Shown here: in pieces, positions 33,225 to 42,026 of the stretch
How the letters are laid out: every line of letters starts with the position of its first letter
How positions within the stretch are numbered: position 1 is the stretch's first letter
Assembly: GCF_019343195.1 (NCBI RefSeq)
Contig: NZ_RPHB01000005.1
Span: 423,690 to 487,689, forward strand
Reading direction: 5' to 3'
DNA from: Arthrospiribacter ruber
GTDB taxonomy: Bacteria > Bacteroidota > Bacteroidia > Cytophagales > Cyclobacteriaceae
DNA length: 64,000 nucleotides
Notes under the pieces: model-generated
Databases searched by the model: none
What the model was told of the DNA's origin: nothing
What the model saw: only the letters and a program-made list of their open reading frames with translations
Translations under genes and position numbers: made by a program

Positions 33225-34097
33225 ATGAAAAAAGTAGAAATTGTAGCAGCACCTAAGGACCCACATTTTGTTGGAGATGGTTTTAGGGTACATAATTTCA
33301 TACCTTCCGGATATCGGATGGATATGAAGAGAATGGATCCATTCATCATGTTGGATTACAATTCCAAACATTACTTTTCGCCTACCAAAACCCCGAGAGG
33401 AGTCGGTGTTCATCCACACAGAGGATTTGAAACAGTCACTGTGGCCTATCAGGGAAAAGTGGCACATCACGACAGTTCCGGTGGCGGTGGAGTCATTGGG
33501 GAAGGAGATGTACAGTGGATGACAGCAGCGTCCGGTGTACTTCACAAAGAATACCATGAGGAAAAATTCAGCCAGGAAGGCGGCTTTTTTCAAATGGTGC
33601 AATTGTGGGTAAACCTGCCTGCTCAATACAAAATGTCCAAACCAAAATACCAAGGGATTTCCAATGATAAAATCAACAAATATCAATTACCGGATGGAAG
33701 TGGCTTCATTGAGGTGATCGCAGGAGAATATAAAGAGGTAAATGGATCCGCGGAAACCTTCTCCCCTGTCCACATGATGAATGCCAAATTGGAATTTGGA
33801 GGAAAAGCTGAATTTGATTTCCCCGCGCATTTCAATACCGGACTTCTGGTCATTGAAGGCAGTATTAAAGTCAATGGGCAAGAAACTGTACCCACGGACC
33901 ATTTTGTCCTGTTTGAAAATGAAGGTACAGACTTCACAGTAGAGGCTTTGGAAAAGTCAATGGTCTTAATCCTCAGCGGTGAACCATTGAATGAACCTAT
34001 AGCAGCCCACGGGCCATTTGTAATGAACACCTATGACGAAATCAGACAGGCAATCGATGATTTCAATATGGGCAAATTCGGATATCTGGAAGAGTAA
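33225..34097 (+). CDS. Pirin family protein
   Basis: A 290-residue cytoplasmic bicupin. An ATG at 33213 is in frame, but GGAGG at 33216-33220 lies 4 nt before the ATG at 33225, which makes the latter the better start (MKKVEIVAA). The N-terminal cupin contains the metal ligands in GVHPHRGFETVT and the downstream HKEYHEE; the motif GEGDVQWMTAASGVLHKE is typical. Some pirins are quercetin dioxygenases, others bind transcription factors. The gene follows a Crp/Fnr regulator, a common pairing, with an operator-like dyad between them. A terminator ends the unit. Confidence 0.93.
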   Translation: MKKVEIVAAPKDPHFVGDGFRVHNFIPSGYRMDMKRMDPFIMLDYNSKHYFSPTKTPRGVGVHPHRGFETVTVAYQGKVAHHDSSGGGGVIGEGDVQWMTAASGVLHKEYHEEKFSQEGGFFQMVQLWVNLPAQYKMSKPKYQGISNDKINKYQLPDGSGFIEVIAGEYKEVNGSAETFSPVHMMNAKLEFGGKAEFDFPAHFNTGLLVIEGSIKVNGQETVPTDHFVLFENEGTDFTVEALEKSMVLILSGEPLNEPIAAHGPFVMNTYDEIRQAIDDFNMGKFGYLEE

Positions 34098-34175
34098 CAG
34101 GAGAACTGTCTCATTCAAAAAGACCTCTTGGAAAACAGTTAATATCTTTGAAAGGATAAAAATCAGCCAAGGTTT

Positions 34176-34212
34176 AGGGTCAGGTAATTTTCAATCCCTG
34201 ACCCTATTTTTT
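34176..34212 (+). terminator. Rho-independent terminator after the pirin gene
   Basis: AGGGTCAGG (34176-34184) pairs perfectly with CCTGACCCT (34197-34205), followed by ATTTTTT. It lies 78 nt after the pirin stop. Confidence 0.85.
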
Positions 34213-34592
34213 CCCCAATCAGTTGGGCTATTTCTATTTTTGAAGACTGTGTTTACTTGAATGATTTTTTGTATTTGTATAAACTCAGGTTTTTTCAAGC
34301 TCTTCCCCGAATTGAGGATTGGACAGCATGTCAAAATTGTAATTACCATTCCAAAACCTGCCATTATAGCAAAAGTATGAAGATCTTCATTCTGAAATAG
34401 TTATATTTTAAGACTGAATTAAATCATTTAAAGGAATTTGCCCCAAACCCAATATTTGCAACTTTATTTCCCCTCCATGGAATAGTATTTGTTAAAAGAT
34501 ATTAAACAAATGTATATAACGATTTTTCAAAATTTTATTCTGATAAAAAGAATGAAATATTCAATCAAAAGCTAAATAAAACCTAAAAAATT
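34213..34592. promoter_or_regulatory. Leader and promoter region of the arg operon
   Basis: 380 bp of AT-rich DNA without a supported gene. A perfect 14-bp palindrome, ATGAAGATCTTCAT, lies at 34377-34390, about 200 bp before argB, and could be an operator. No perfect TAnnTTTG box was found. Arginine-responsive control is expected from the genes but cannot be shown. Confidence 0.4.
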
Positions 34593-35417
34593 ATGAAAGC
34601 CTCAAAGCTTCTCATCAAGTATGGTGGGAACGCAATGATCAATGCTTCTTTACAAAAGCAAATTGCAAACGTCATCTACCAATTGACACAAAAAGGCCAC
34701 AAAGTATGCGTCGTTCATGGAGGTGGTCCATTTATCAACCAAGCACTCCACCAAGCAGATATCGAATCTGAATTTGTCTTAGGTCAAAGAAAAACAAGAC
34801 CTGATGCTATGGAGGTGATCCAAAAAACACTTATTGGGGAAGTAAATGCCAATCTGGTCAATACTTTCAGTCATGCAGGAATAAATGCAGTCGGCCTCTC
34901 CGGACTTGACTCAGGAATGGTCAGGTCCAAAGCAAAAACGCTTCAAGTTGAAACCACTGAAGGTATTTTGGAAAAAGTGGATTTGGGCAGGGTCGGTGAA
35001 ATTACCGAAATCAATCCCAAACTAGTGGACAACCTGCTTGGAACTGGATTTACCCCCATCATTGCTTGTGTTGCTTCCAACTACGAAGGTGAATCCATGA
35101 ATGTAAATGCCGATGACTTCGCTGGAGAAATGGCAGCTGCGCTAAAAGCAGATTATTACATTTCATTGACAGATGTGGATGGGCTATACGCCTCCTATCC
35201 GGATCCTGATTCCATTATCGCATCCCTTTGTCTCAAAGATATTCCTTCTTTATACGGATCCACAGTACAGGGAGGTATGATTCCTAAGGTACAGTCCTGC
35301 GAAAGGGCTTTAAGAAAAGGAGTACACAATGTCCTTATTCTGAATGGAACCAAACCGGAAAAATTAGCAGACTTCTTTACAAAAGGAGAAATCACCGGAA
35401 CCACACTAACTCACTAA
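34593..35417 (+). CDS. argB: Acetylglutamate kinase
   Basis: A 274-residue amino-acid kinase that phosphorylates N-acetylglutamate, the second step of arginine synthesis. Visible motifs: KYGGNAM at the N-terminus (phosphate binding), VVHGGGPFINQ, the substrate region GQRKTRPDAMEV, INAVGLSGLD, and VNADDFAGEMAAALKADYY near the C-terminus. It lacks the N-terminal helix that marks arginine-inhibited hexameric enzymes, which suggests an E. coli-like enzyme with weaker feedback (inference). It is the first of four tightly packed genes: the spacer to argD is 3 nt. Confidence 0.95.
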   Translation: MKASKLLIKYGGNAMINASLQKQIANVIYQLTQKGHKVCVVHGGGPFINQALHQADIESEFVLGQRKTRPDAMEVIQKTLIGEVNANLVNTFSHAGINAVGLSGLDSGMVRSKAKTLQVETTEGILEKVDLGRVGEITEINPKLVDNLLGTGFTPIIACVASNYEGESMNVNADDFAGEMAAALKADYYISLTDVDGLYASYPDPDSIIASLCLKDIPSLYGSTVQGGMIPKVQSCERALRKGVHNVLILNGTKPEKLADFFTKGEITGTTLTH

Positions 35418-35420
35418 GCT

Positions 35421-36617
35421 ATGCATAACCAAGATTTACATACCAAAGATCAACAGTTTTACCTTCCTACCTTCAAAAGGATTCCTATCACCTTCATCAA
35501 AGGAAAAGGATCAAATCTCTGGGATATTGAAAACAAAAAATACATAGACCTGCTGGCAGGAATTGCCGTCAACAATGTAGGGCATTGTCATCCAAAGGTG
35601 GTCAAAGCCATTCAGGAACAGGCAGCTGATCTGATGCATATTTCAAATTTCTTTGTGAGTCCACCTCAAGTGGCCCTCGCAGAGTTATTGGTCAATCTTT
35701 CTGGTCTTGATAGGGTATTTTTCACCAACAGTGGAGCTGAATCAGTAGAAGGGGCAATCAAAATCGCCAGAAGATATGCGCACAGCATAGGTCGGGGCGG
35801 TAAAATTATTTCCATGCACAACTCCTTCCATGGAAGAACCTTGGCAACCATCGCTACAGGGCAACCCAAATATCAGGAAGGATTCGGACCAATGCCTCAA
35901 GGGTTTGTCCAAGTTCCATTCAATGATCTGGAAGCCCTTAAAAACGAGATCTCCAAAGATCTGGCAGCAGTAATCATAGAACCGATCCAAGGGGAAGGTG
36001 GTATCAGGCCGGCTGATGTTTCTTACCTTAAATCGGTAAAGGAGCTCTGTGAAAAAGAAGATGTTGTCCTGATTTTTGATGAAATCCAGTCGGGTATTGC
36101 ACGTACTGGAAAATGGTTTGCAAAAGACATATATGAAATCCAACCTGACATCATGACTTTGGCCAAAGGACTTGGTGGAGGTACACCCATAGGGGCATTT
36201 TTATGCAATGAGAAAATTGCAAAAGCCATACAGTTTGGGGACCATGGGACTACTTTTGGTGGTAATCCATTGGCGACTTCAGCCGCCTTGGCTACTTTAA
36301 AAGTAATAGTGGAAGAAAACCTCCTCCAGAGTGCTCATGACAAAGGACTCTGGCTCAAAGCAAAGCTGGAGGAATTGAAGCTGACAAACCCAGTGATCAA
36401 AGAAGTTCGGGGAGAAGGCCTGATGCTGGGCGTAGAGCTTGCAATTCCTGCTACCGAACTGGTGCAAAACCTTCTCAAGGCTGGCATTATTGCCAATGCT
36501 ACTGCTATAAATGTCCTTCGACTGGTCCCCCCCTTGAATATCCCTATGGAGGATCTCGAGCAATTCATAGAGATCTTAAGTGTGGAAATCAAAAAATTTC
36601 AAATCCCCAAATCATGA
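35421..36617 (+). CDS. argD: Acetylornithine aminotransferase
   Basis: A 398-residue class III PLP aminotransferase that converts N-acetylglutamate semialdehyde to N-acetylornithine. Typical elements are INNVGHCHP-like NVGHCHPKVV, FTNSGAESVEGAIKIAR, FHGRTLATIATG, FDEIQSGIARTG, and the Schiff-base Lys in TLAKGLGGGTPIGA, followed by HGTTFGGNPLA. Ornithine-oxo-acid aminotransferase is the main alternative, but operon context settles the call. The stop overlaps the argC start by 4 nt. Confidence 0.94.
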   Translation: MHNQDLHTKDQQFYLPTFKRIPITFIKGKGSNLWDIENKKYIDLLAGIAVNNVGHCHPKVVKAIQEQAADLMHISNFFVSPPQVALAELLVNLSGLDRVFFTNSGAESVEGAIKIARRYAHSIGRGGKIISMHNSFHGRTLATIATGQPKYQEGFGPMPQGFVQVPFNDLEALKNEISKDLAAVIIEPIQGEGGIRPADVSYLKSVKELCEKEDVVLIFDEIQSGIARTGKWFAKDIYEIQPDIMTLAKGLGGGTPIGAFLCNEKIAKAIQFGDHGTTFGGNPLATSAALATLKVIVEENLLQSAHDKGLWLKAKLEELKLTNPVIKEVRGEGLMLGVELAIPATELVQNLLKAGIIANATAINVLRLVPPLNIPMEDLEQFIEILSVEIKKFQIPKS

Positions 36618-37657
36618 AAAGAAATAAACATAAGATAGCCATAGTTGGCGCTTCCGGTTTTACAGGATCTGAACTCACCCGATTACTTGCTTCCCACCCG
36701 GAAGTAGAGATCAAACATATTACTTCAGAAAGTCATGCCGGAAAAGCATTTTCGGAACTTCATCCCCAATTTTTGAATATTGTGGACCTTACTTTGGAAA
36801 AAGCTGATATTATAGACACTGCTGATCTGGATATCATTTTTCTTGCCCTGCCACATGGGGTATCTATGGAATTTGTAGGCAGATGGAAAGATAAAAATGC
36901 AAAAATCATTGATCTTTCCGGTGATTTCAGATTAAGAAGCCCTGCAGTTTATGAAGCTTGGTATCAAAAAAAACACAGCTTTCAGGAAGGTTTTTCAAAT
37001 GCAGTATATGGTTTACCGGAGTTGACCGGAGAGAAAGTAAAGAGCAGCCAATTGATTGCCAATCCGGGATGCTACCCAACTGCCTCTATCCTAAGTGTTG
37101 CTCCACTTTTTGCCAATAAGCTTGTAGAAAATGATACGCTGATCATCGATGCAAAATCAGGGCTTACAGGTGCGGGCATCAAGGCCAGTGATACCACTCA
37201 TTTTTCCAATGTCAATGAAAATTTCAAGCCCTATGGTATAGGCAGCCATAGGCATACTATAGAAATAGAAGAACAACTTTCAACCCTCTGCGAAGAAGGA
37301 GTGACGGTACAGTTTACCCCCCACCTACTTCCGGTAGACAGGGGCATTCTAGTAACATCGTATGCCAAGCCTAAAAATGAAATCGATTCAGAGCAATTGA
37401 GAAAAGTGTACGATGACTTCTATCAAGAGCATCCTTTCATCAGGATCCGGGACAAGGCCCCCTCTCTTAAAGATGTCAGGGGAAGCCATTATTGTGACAT
37501 TTATCCATTTTGGGACAGCCGAACAAAAAGGATAATTTCCATAGCGGTCATTGACAACCTTCTAAAAGGTGCTGCCTCAGAAGCCGTGCACAATATGAAC
37601 CTGATGCTGGGTATAGACCAGCAGACAGGACTAAAACAGATACCTCTCAAGCCTTAA
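36614..37657 (+). CDS. argC: N-acetyl-gamma-glutamyl-phosphate reductase
   Basis: A 347-residue NADPH-dependent enzyme for the third step of arginine synthesis. The nucleotide motif GASGFTGSELTRLL is at residue about 12-25, the catalytic Cys is in NPGCYPTASIL, the catalytic His in IGSHRHTIEIEEQL, and TPHLLPVDRGILVT marks the family. It belongs to the long (type 1) form. The start overlaps argD (ATGA) and argJ follows 5 nt later. Confidence 0.95.
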   Translation: MKRNKHKIAIVGASGFTGSELTRLLASHPEVEIKHITSESHAGKAFSELHPQFLNIVDLTLEKADIIDTADLDIIFLALPHGVSMEFVGRWKDKNAKIIDLSGDFRLRSPAVYEAWYQKKHSFQEGFSNAVYGLPELTGEKVKSSQLIANPGCYPTASILSVAPLFANKLVENDTLIIDAKSGLTGAGIKASDTTHFSNVNENFKPYGIGSHRHTIEIEEQLSTLCEEGVTVQFTPHLLPVDRGILVTSYAKPKNEIDSEQLRKVYDDFYQEHPFIRIRDKAPSLKDVRGSHYCDIYPFWDSRTKRIISIAVIDNLLKGAASEAVHNMNLMLGIDQQTGLKQIPLKP

Positions 37658-37662
37658 AATCC

Positions 37663-38883
37663 ATGAGTATGATTAAAAATATTACAAATGTAAGAGGCAT
37701 TACCTGTTGGGGTGCCCATGCCGGAATCAAGTCTATGAGACGGGATTTGGCTATCATCTATTCAAAGGTTCCCGCGGCAGCTGCGGCAGTTTTTACACAA
37801 AATAAAGTAAGAGCAGAACCTGTAGAAATCAGCGAAAGGAATGTAAAAATCAACAACAGGGCACAAGTCATAGTCTGCAATGCCGGCAATGCAAATGCCT
37901 GTACCGGTGAACAGGGAAGACTGGGTGCCGAAGCCATGGTCAAAACCACCGCCAAACACTTAAATATTCCAGAAGAGGATGTGATCATCGCCTCCACAGG
38001 ATTGATTGGCGAACCATTTCCCACAGAAGAAGTGGTCAAAGGCATTGAAGAAAACATTCCCAAGCTTTCTGACAATACCAAAGCAGGCTCTTTTGTGGCC
38101 AATGCCATACTCACCACTGACACCTTTGCCAAAGAGGGATTTGTGGAGTTCAGCCATAAAGGTGTAGACATCAATATGGCCGGGGTTGCTAAAGGATCTG
38201 GAATGATCCACCCCAATATGGCTACGATGTTGAGTTTTATAGTGACGGACATTTCCATTGACGAAAAACTGTTAGACAAAGCCCTACGCTATTGTGTGGA
38301 CAGAACCTTCAATATGATCACCGTAGACGGGGACACTTCCACCAATGACATGGTAGCCATTATGGCAAATGGTCTGGCTGAAAATGAAAAAATCACCAGC
38401 GAAACAGATCCTGGATATGTACTCTTCAGAGAAAAGCTGTTGGAAATTCTTACCCACTTGGCCAAGCTTATTGTATCTGATGGTGAAGGGGCCTCCAAAT
38501 TTATCGAATACAAGGTTTCCAAAGCAAGGTCTGAAGAGGTTGCCAGAAAACTGGTAAGGGCCATTTCGGACTCCACTTTGGTCAAAACTGCCATGTTTGG
38601 CCGGGATCCTAACTGGGGCCGGATCATTGCAGCCTGCGGAAATGCGGGAATCAACTTCAATTACACCAAAGTCAATTTATATGTAGGTGACAAAGAAAAG
38701 TTGGTCAATGTACTTGAAAAGGGAAAACCTGTAGCGTTTGACAAAAACTTTGTAAAAAAACTCCTCCGTGATTCCCACATTCGGATCCACTTGGAGCTGA
38801 ATACGGGGCATGAAAGCGGAATTGGCTGGGGGACTGACCTGACCACAGATTATGTGATGTTCAACTCCGTATATACTACCTGA
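37663..38883 (+). CDS. argJ: Bifunctional ornithine acetyltransferase / N-acetylglutamate synthase
   Basis: A 406-residue ArgJ. The autocatalytic cleavage site and Thr nucleophile lie in HPNMATMLSF (cleavage between Ala and Thr of KGSGM...MATML), and GRDPNWGRI marks the C-terminal half. It recycles the acetyl group from acetylornithine to glutamate, so this organism should use the cyclic pathway with ordinary ornithine carbamoyltransferase rather than the N-acyl-ornithine transcarbamylase route seen in some Bacteroidota. A second ATG 6 nt downstream is an equally possible start. A strong hairpin follows. Confidence 0.94.
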   Translation: MSMIKNITNVRGITCWGAHAGIKSMRRDLAIIYSKVPAAAAAVFTQNKVRAEPVEISERNVKINNRAQVIVCNAGNANACTGEQGRLGAEAMVKTTAKHLNIPEEDVIIASTGLIGEPFPTEEVVKGIEENIPKLSDNTKAGSFVANAILTTDTFAKEGFVEFSHKGVDINMAGVAKGSGMIHPNMATMLSFIVTDISIDEKLLDKALRYCVDRTFNMITVDGDTSTNDMVAIMANGLAENEKITSETDPGYVLFREKLLEILTHLAKLIVSDGEGASKFIEYKVSKARSEEVARKLVRAISDSTLVKTAMFGRDPNWGRIIAACGNAGINFNYTKVNLYVGDKEKLVNVLEKGKPVAFDKNFVKKLLRDSHIRIHLELNTGHESGIGWGTDLTTDYVMFNSVYTT

Positions 38884-38922
38884 TAGAAAGCCTAGCTTAT
38901 TTTCAATTTGAAAGATTTAAAA

Positions 38923-38962
38923 AAAACACCTTCGGAAATGATTTCCGAAGGTGTTTGAATTT
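38923..38962. terminator. Bidirectional terminator between argJ and the phosphodiesterase gene
   Basis: AAACACCTTCGGAA (38924-38937) pairs perfectly with TTCCGAAGGTGTTT (38943-38956). The minus strand has an eight-T run right after the stem, so it terminates the minus-strand operon well; on the plus strand only GAATTT follows. Confidence 0.85.
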
Positions 38963-38998
38963 CTAAAAATTTCTAATGGCCAGAAAACTTTTCATTTA

Positions 38999-40531
38999 CT
39001 ACTTCTGACTCCTTACTGTCTTGGTGAAATCCAGATATTTTCTTTCACCTATGACAGATTGCGTTACATTCAGCTCATATACTCCCCCGCTTTGTTCAAG
39101 GGTTTTTACGGATATGATAGTTTCAAAATCATCATTTTCCGAAGAAGAACTACTCCTAAGTATCTCATGTAATACCCTGCCGTCTGGATTATAACTTTTA
39201 TCATCCAGACCATGGATATACAATACAGTTGGAACTAAATCCACCATACCTGAAGGAAGTTTGTTTTCAATTCCAGATTTGAAAGAAGGGCCGAAAGCCA
39301 GGAATGGAGTCTTCATCTCGTAAGGACTGGATGATCCATGACCAGCAATACCTCTATTGTAGCTATACCCTTTGTATCCGAATTCATTGATTTCATCATT
39401 CCAGTTGACGTCTACATAAATATCCCCCTGCCTTTCCGGATGACCCCAGTGTATAGGGTCAAAAGAGAAAATGTTTTCTTTTAAATCAGAGTCAAAATCC
39501 AGGTTAGGGTTTACAAATATTGCACCGACCCAATCTTCTAAAAGAAAGGATTCTATAATTTCACCAGAACGGTTTTTCGTTTCATTGTCAAGATATATGG
39601 CATTCCCTACCACCGTTACATCTTCAGAATCTTTGTTTTTTTTCAATCCATTTTTAATAAGAAAATCTGCAATTCCTGGATTTCCAAGGTGTGTGGCAAA
39701 TCCGTGGTCAGCTGAAACGATAATGTTGAGCCTGTCTTCCATTCCCAAATCGCGTGATGCCTGAAGAATCCTGCCGATTTGCTCATCTACATTTTTTATG
39801 GATTCCATTGTCATTGGAGAACCTATTCCTTCAGCATGCGCTGTGCCATCTGGGTCGGAGTACCATATCGTAGCAATATCAATTTTATCTTCCTCTAGCG
39901 CATATTTTATAAAAGCATCAGTTATCCATTTATGCCTTTCTTTATTAGGTTTAGCCCTTGGAGGTACCTGACCAATTTGTTCTGTCAATTCAGCAGCAAA
40001 AGATTCCGGTAAAATCATATCGGGATTGATGATCCCTAATCCTGTGACCCTGTGATTGAGCAAGTAGGACTGACCTGTCGAACCAGTGCTGAAAACAGCA
40101 TACGTTCCCAATCCGTTGATGCTGATCAGTTCTCCGATAGAAGGACTTGTAATAAGCTTCCCTCCCATAACACTGTCTGCCAGCATCATGGTCCTGGCAT
40201 CTCCCGTATTAAGTCCTTTACTTTTATCAACTTCTGGTAAGTAAATACTATTCCCGAGTATACCGTGAGTTTTGGGATAAGCCCCTGTAGCATAAGTAGT
40301 AGTATTCACTCTTGTAACTGTTGGAAAAGTACTATGATGATGAATTCCAGATACCCCATTTTCTTTTAAGCTGAAGATATTTGGTGTATTTTCTTGATTT
40401 ACATAATCAAATCGAAGCGCATCAACAATGATCACTACAGTCTTTGTAGGATTTTCCTCTTGGGATTTTTGACATGCCATAGACAAAATACCTATTGTCC
40501 ACAACATGATAATATGAATTGTATTTTTCAT
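38999..40531 (-). CDS. Alkaline phosphatase superfamily phosphodiesterase/pyrophosphatase, lipoprotein
   Basis: A 510-residue enzyme. The frame opens 27 nt earlier, inside the SusD-like gene, but the ATG at 40531 gives a correct lipoprotein signal (GILSMAC), so it is preferred. It follows the nucleotide pyrophosphatase/phosphodiesterase pattern: metal Asp in VVIIVDALRFDY, nucleophile Thr in HSTFPTVTRVN, DPDGTAHAEG, VSADHGFATH, and a final metal His in AGHGSSSPYE. Two zinc ions are expected. It is the last gene of the minus-strand SusCD unit and probably releases phosphate or cleaves phosphodiesters of the imported substrate. Substrate unknown. Confidence 0.87.
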   Translation of the reverse strand: MKNTIHIIMLWTIGILSMACQKSQEENPTKTVVIIVDALRFDYVNQENTPNIFSLKENGVSGIHHHSTFPTVTRVNTTTYATGAYPKTHGILGNSIYLPEVDKSKGLNTGDARTMMLADSVMGGKLITSPSIGELISINGLGTYAVFSTGSTGQSYLLNHRVTGLGIINPDMILPESFAAELTEQIGQVPPRAKPNKERHKWITDAFIKYALEEDKIDIATIWYSDPDGTAHAEGIGSPMTMESIKNVDEQIGRILQASRDLGMEDRLNIIVSADHGFATHLGNPGIADFLIKNGLKKNKDSEDVTVVGNAIYLDNETKNRSGEIIESFLLEDWVGAIFVNPNLDFDSDLKENIFSFDPIHWGHPERQGDIYVDVNWNDEINEFGYKGYSYNRGIAGHGSSSPYEMKTPFLAFGPSFKSGIENKLPSGMVDLVPTVLYIHGLDDKSYNPDGRVLHEILRSSSSSENDDFETIISVKTLEQSGGVYELNVTQSVIGERKYLDFTKTVRSQK

Positions 40532-40542
40532 CTCTTCATCAG

Positions 40543-42015
40543 TTATTTTTCCCACCATACTTTTGTATCCTGAGTATCTCCGCCCATTCTCGCAACCGCT
40601 ACCTCAAGGTTATCCGGATTTAGGGCCTGCAAATAATTCGGATAGGTAATCCTAACCGGAAAATTGTTTTCAGCAGGTATTCCTTCTCCCCTTGGCAGGA
40701 CCGGAAAACCAGTTCTCCTCTTTTCAAACCATGCCTGATAGTCAGTGAAAAAAAGCGCAAAATACTTGTGTTGAATGATCTGCTCCAACTTACTTTCAAA
40801 ATCCCCTGACTCATCAAATCTCACCATGGGATTACTAAAATGATTTTCAGGAACTGATTTGCCCCATTGTCTGATAGAGGCGGTGATACCACCCTCATAA
40901 TGCTCCTTAACAGTTTTAGGTGTATTGAAACCTCTTAAGGCTAATTCTGCATGTATAAACTCAAGTTCTGCATAAGTCATGATGATACCTAAATCGGCAA
41001 ACTCCCTTAGAATACCAGGAAAACTGGAGTGAGAACCTACTGTATATTCTACTTCGCTTGGATAACCGCTCATTATTCCTTTGTATACCTGGTTACCGTT
41101 TTCTTCTACTGTGGTTGCCCATACTTCTCTACGTGGGTCCTCCATGCCATTCATCCAGTCCATAAAATAAATGGTATAATACACCCCTTCATTCCAACTC
41201 AGGTTTCTTAGGTTAAAATAAGGATTGTAGAATGGAAAAGTACCTGGATATCTGAGGATAGCATCATCTTGTATATTTTCAAAAACAGGATACATTTCCC
41301 TGTTACCCAAAATCAAGTTTAACTGTTCGCTTACATTAATTTCTCCATCTTTATTCAATATTCTAAGAAGAAGCCTTAATCTTAATGTGTTAGCGAATTT
41401 TCTCCATTTTAATATTCCCGGTGCCCCGGTTGTTTCATAGATCAAATCACCTCCATATATGAAACTTGACGTTCCGGAAAGTATCTGGTTGGCATTTTCC
41501 AGATCCTGTAACAATTGAAGGTAAATTTCCTTTTGGGTATCAAAAACGGGCTGAATCAGACCTTCTTCCACTCTATTGGCTTCTGAAAACGGAATATCTC
41601 CAAAAGCATCAGTCATTAAAGAATAATTCCAAGCTCTGAGGATCAAGCTTACTGCTACATAAGCATCGGCTCCCAGCGTTTCTGAAACTTGTTTCATATC
41701 CATTAGGTCTGTCATCAACCTATAATGATTATTCCAGAACCCTTCTGATTCATTAGGTTCAATGACATATCTGTGGAGGCCATTATTGACACTGGCTCTA
41801 GGTGCCATCATCTGCATCAGTTCATGAGTGAATCCTCTTGATCTACCAATGGCAGAATTGACCAGTCGGTACTGAAGTTGATCCAGGATTACTCCCGGAA
41901 ATACCTCGCTGGGTCTGTTTGGGTCTGCATTGATTTCGTCAAAGTCCTGTGTACAGGATTGACAAAAAGCCAGTGCGACAAGCAGTATAGATAAGTATTT
42001 TATTGAAAATTTCAT
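40543..42015 (-). CDS. SusD/RagB-like nutrient-binding outer-membrane lipoprotein
   Basis: A 490-residue lipoprotein with lipobox LVALAFCQSC near residue 21. It belongs to the SusD-like group 2 (opening FDEINADPNRPSEV, later FTHELMQMMAPRAS, and the TPR-rich RAWNYSLMTDAFGDIPFSEA). Such proteins cap the SusC barrel at the cell surface and bind the ligand. It follows SusC by 11 nt and overlaps the extended frame of the phosphodiesterase gene. Its final part AWFEKRRTGFPVLPRG is typical of the family. Confidence 0.9.
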   Translation of the reverse strand: MKFSIKYLSILLVALAFCQSCTQDFDEINADPNRPSEVFPGVILDQLQYRLVNSAIGRSRGFTHELMQMMAPRASVNNGLHRYVIEPNESEGFWNNHYRLMTDLMDMKQVSETLGADAYVAVSLILRAWNYSLMTDAFGDIPFSEANRVEEGLIQPVFDTQKEIYLQLLQDLENANQILSGTSSFIYGGDLIYETTGAPGILKWRKFANTLRLRLLLRILNKDGEINVSEQLNLILGNREMYPVFENIQDDAILRYPGTFPFYNPYFNLRNLSWNEGVYYTIYFMDWMNGMEDPRREVWATTVEENGNQVYKGIMSGYPSEVEYTVGSHSSFPGILREFADLGIIMTYAELEFIHAELALRGFNTPKTVKEHYEGGITASIRQWGKSVPENHFSNPMVRFDESGDFESKLEQIIQHKYFALFFTDYQAWFEKRRTGFPVLPRGEGIPAENNFPVRITYPNYLQALNPDNLEVAVARMGGDTQDTKVWWEK

Positions 42016-42026
42016 TGGTTCCTTTT

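Noticed and set aside
33156..33686. 176-codon open frame on the minus strand
   Set aside because: It lies antisense to the pirin gene, which has clear family motifs; the translated product has no recognisable pattern.
34297..34400. Hydrophobic short minus-strand frame (MAGFGMVITILTCC...)
   Set aside because: No homologue recognised, no ribosome site, and it lies in the arg leader; chance occurrence is likely.
37758..38279. 173-codon open frame on the minus strand
   Set aside because: Antisense to argJ; low-complexity Ser/Ala/Leu-rich product caused by codon bias of the real gene.
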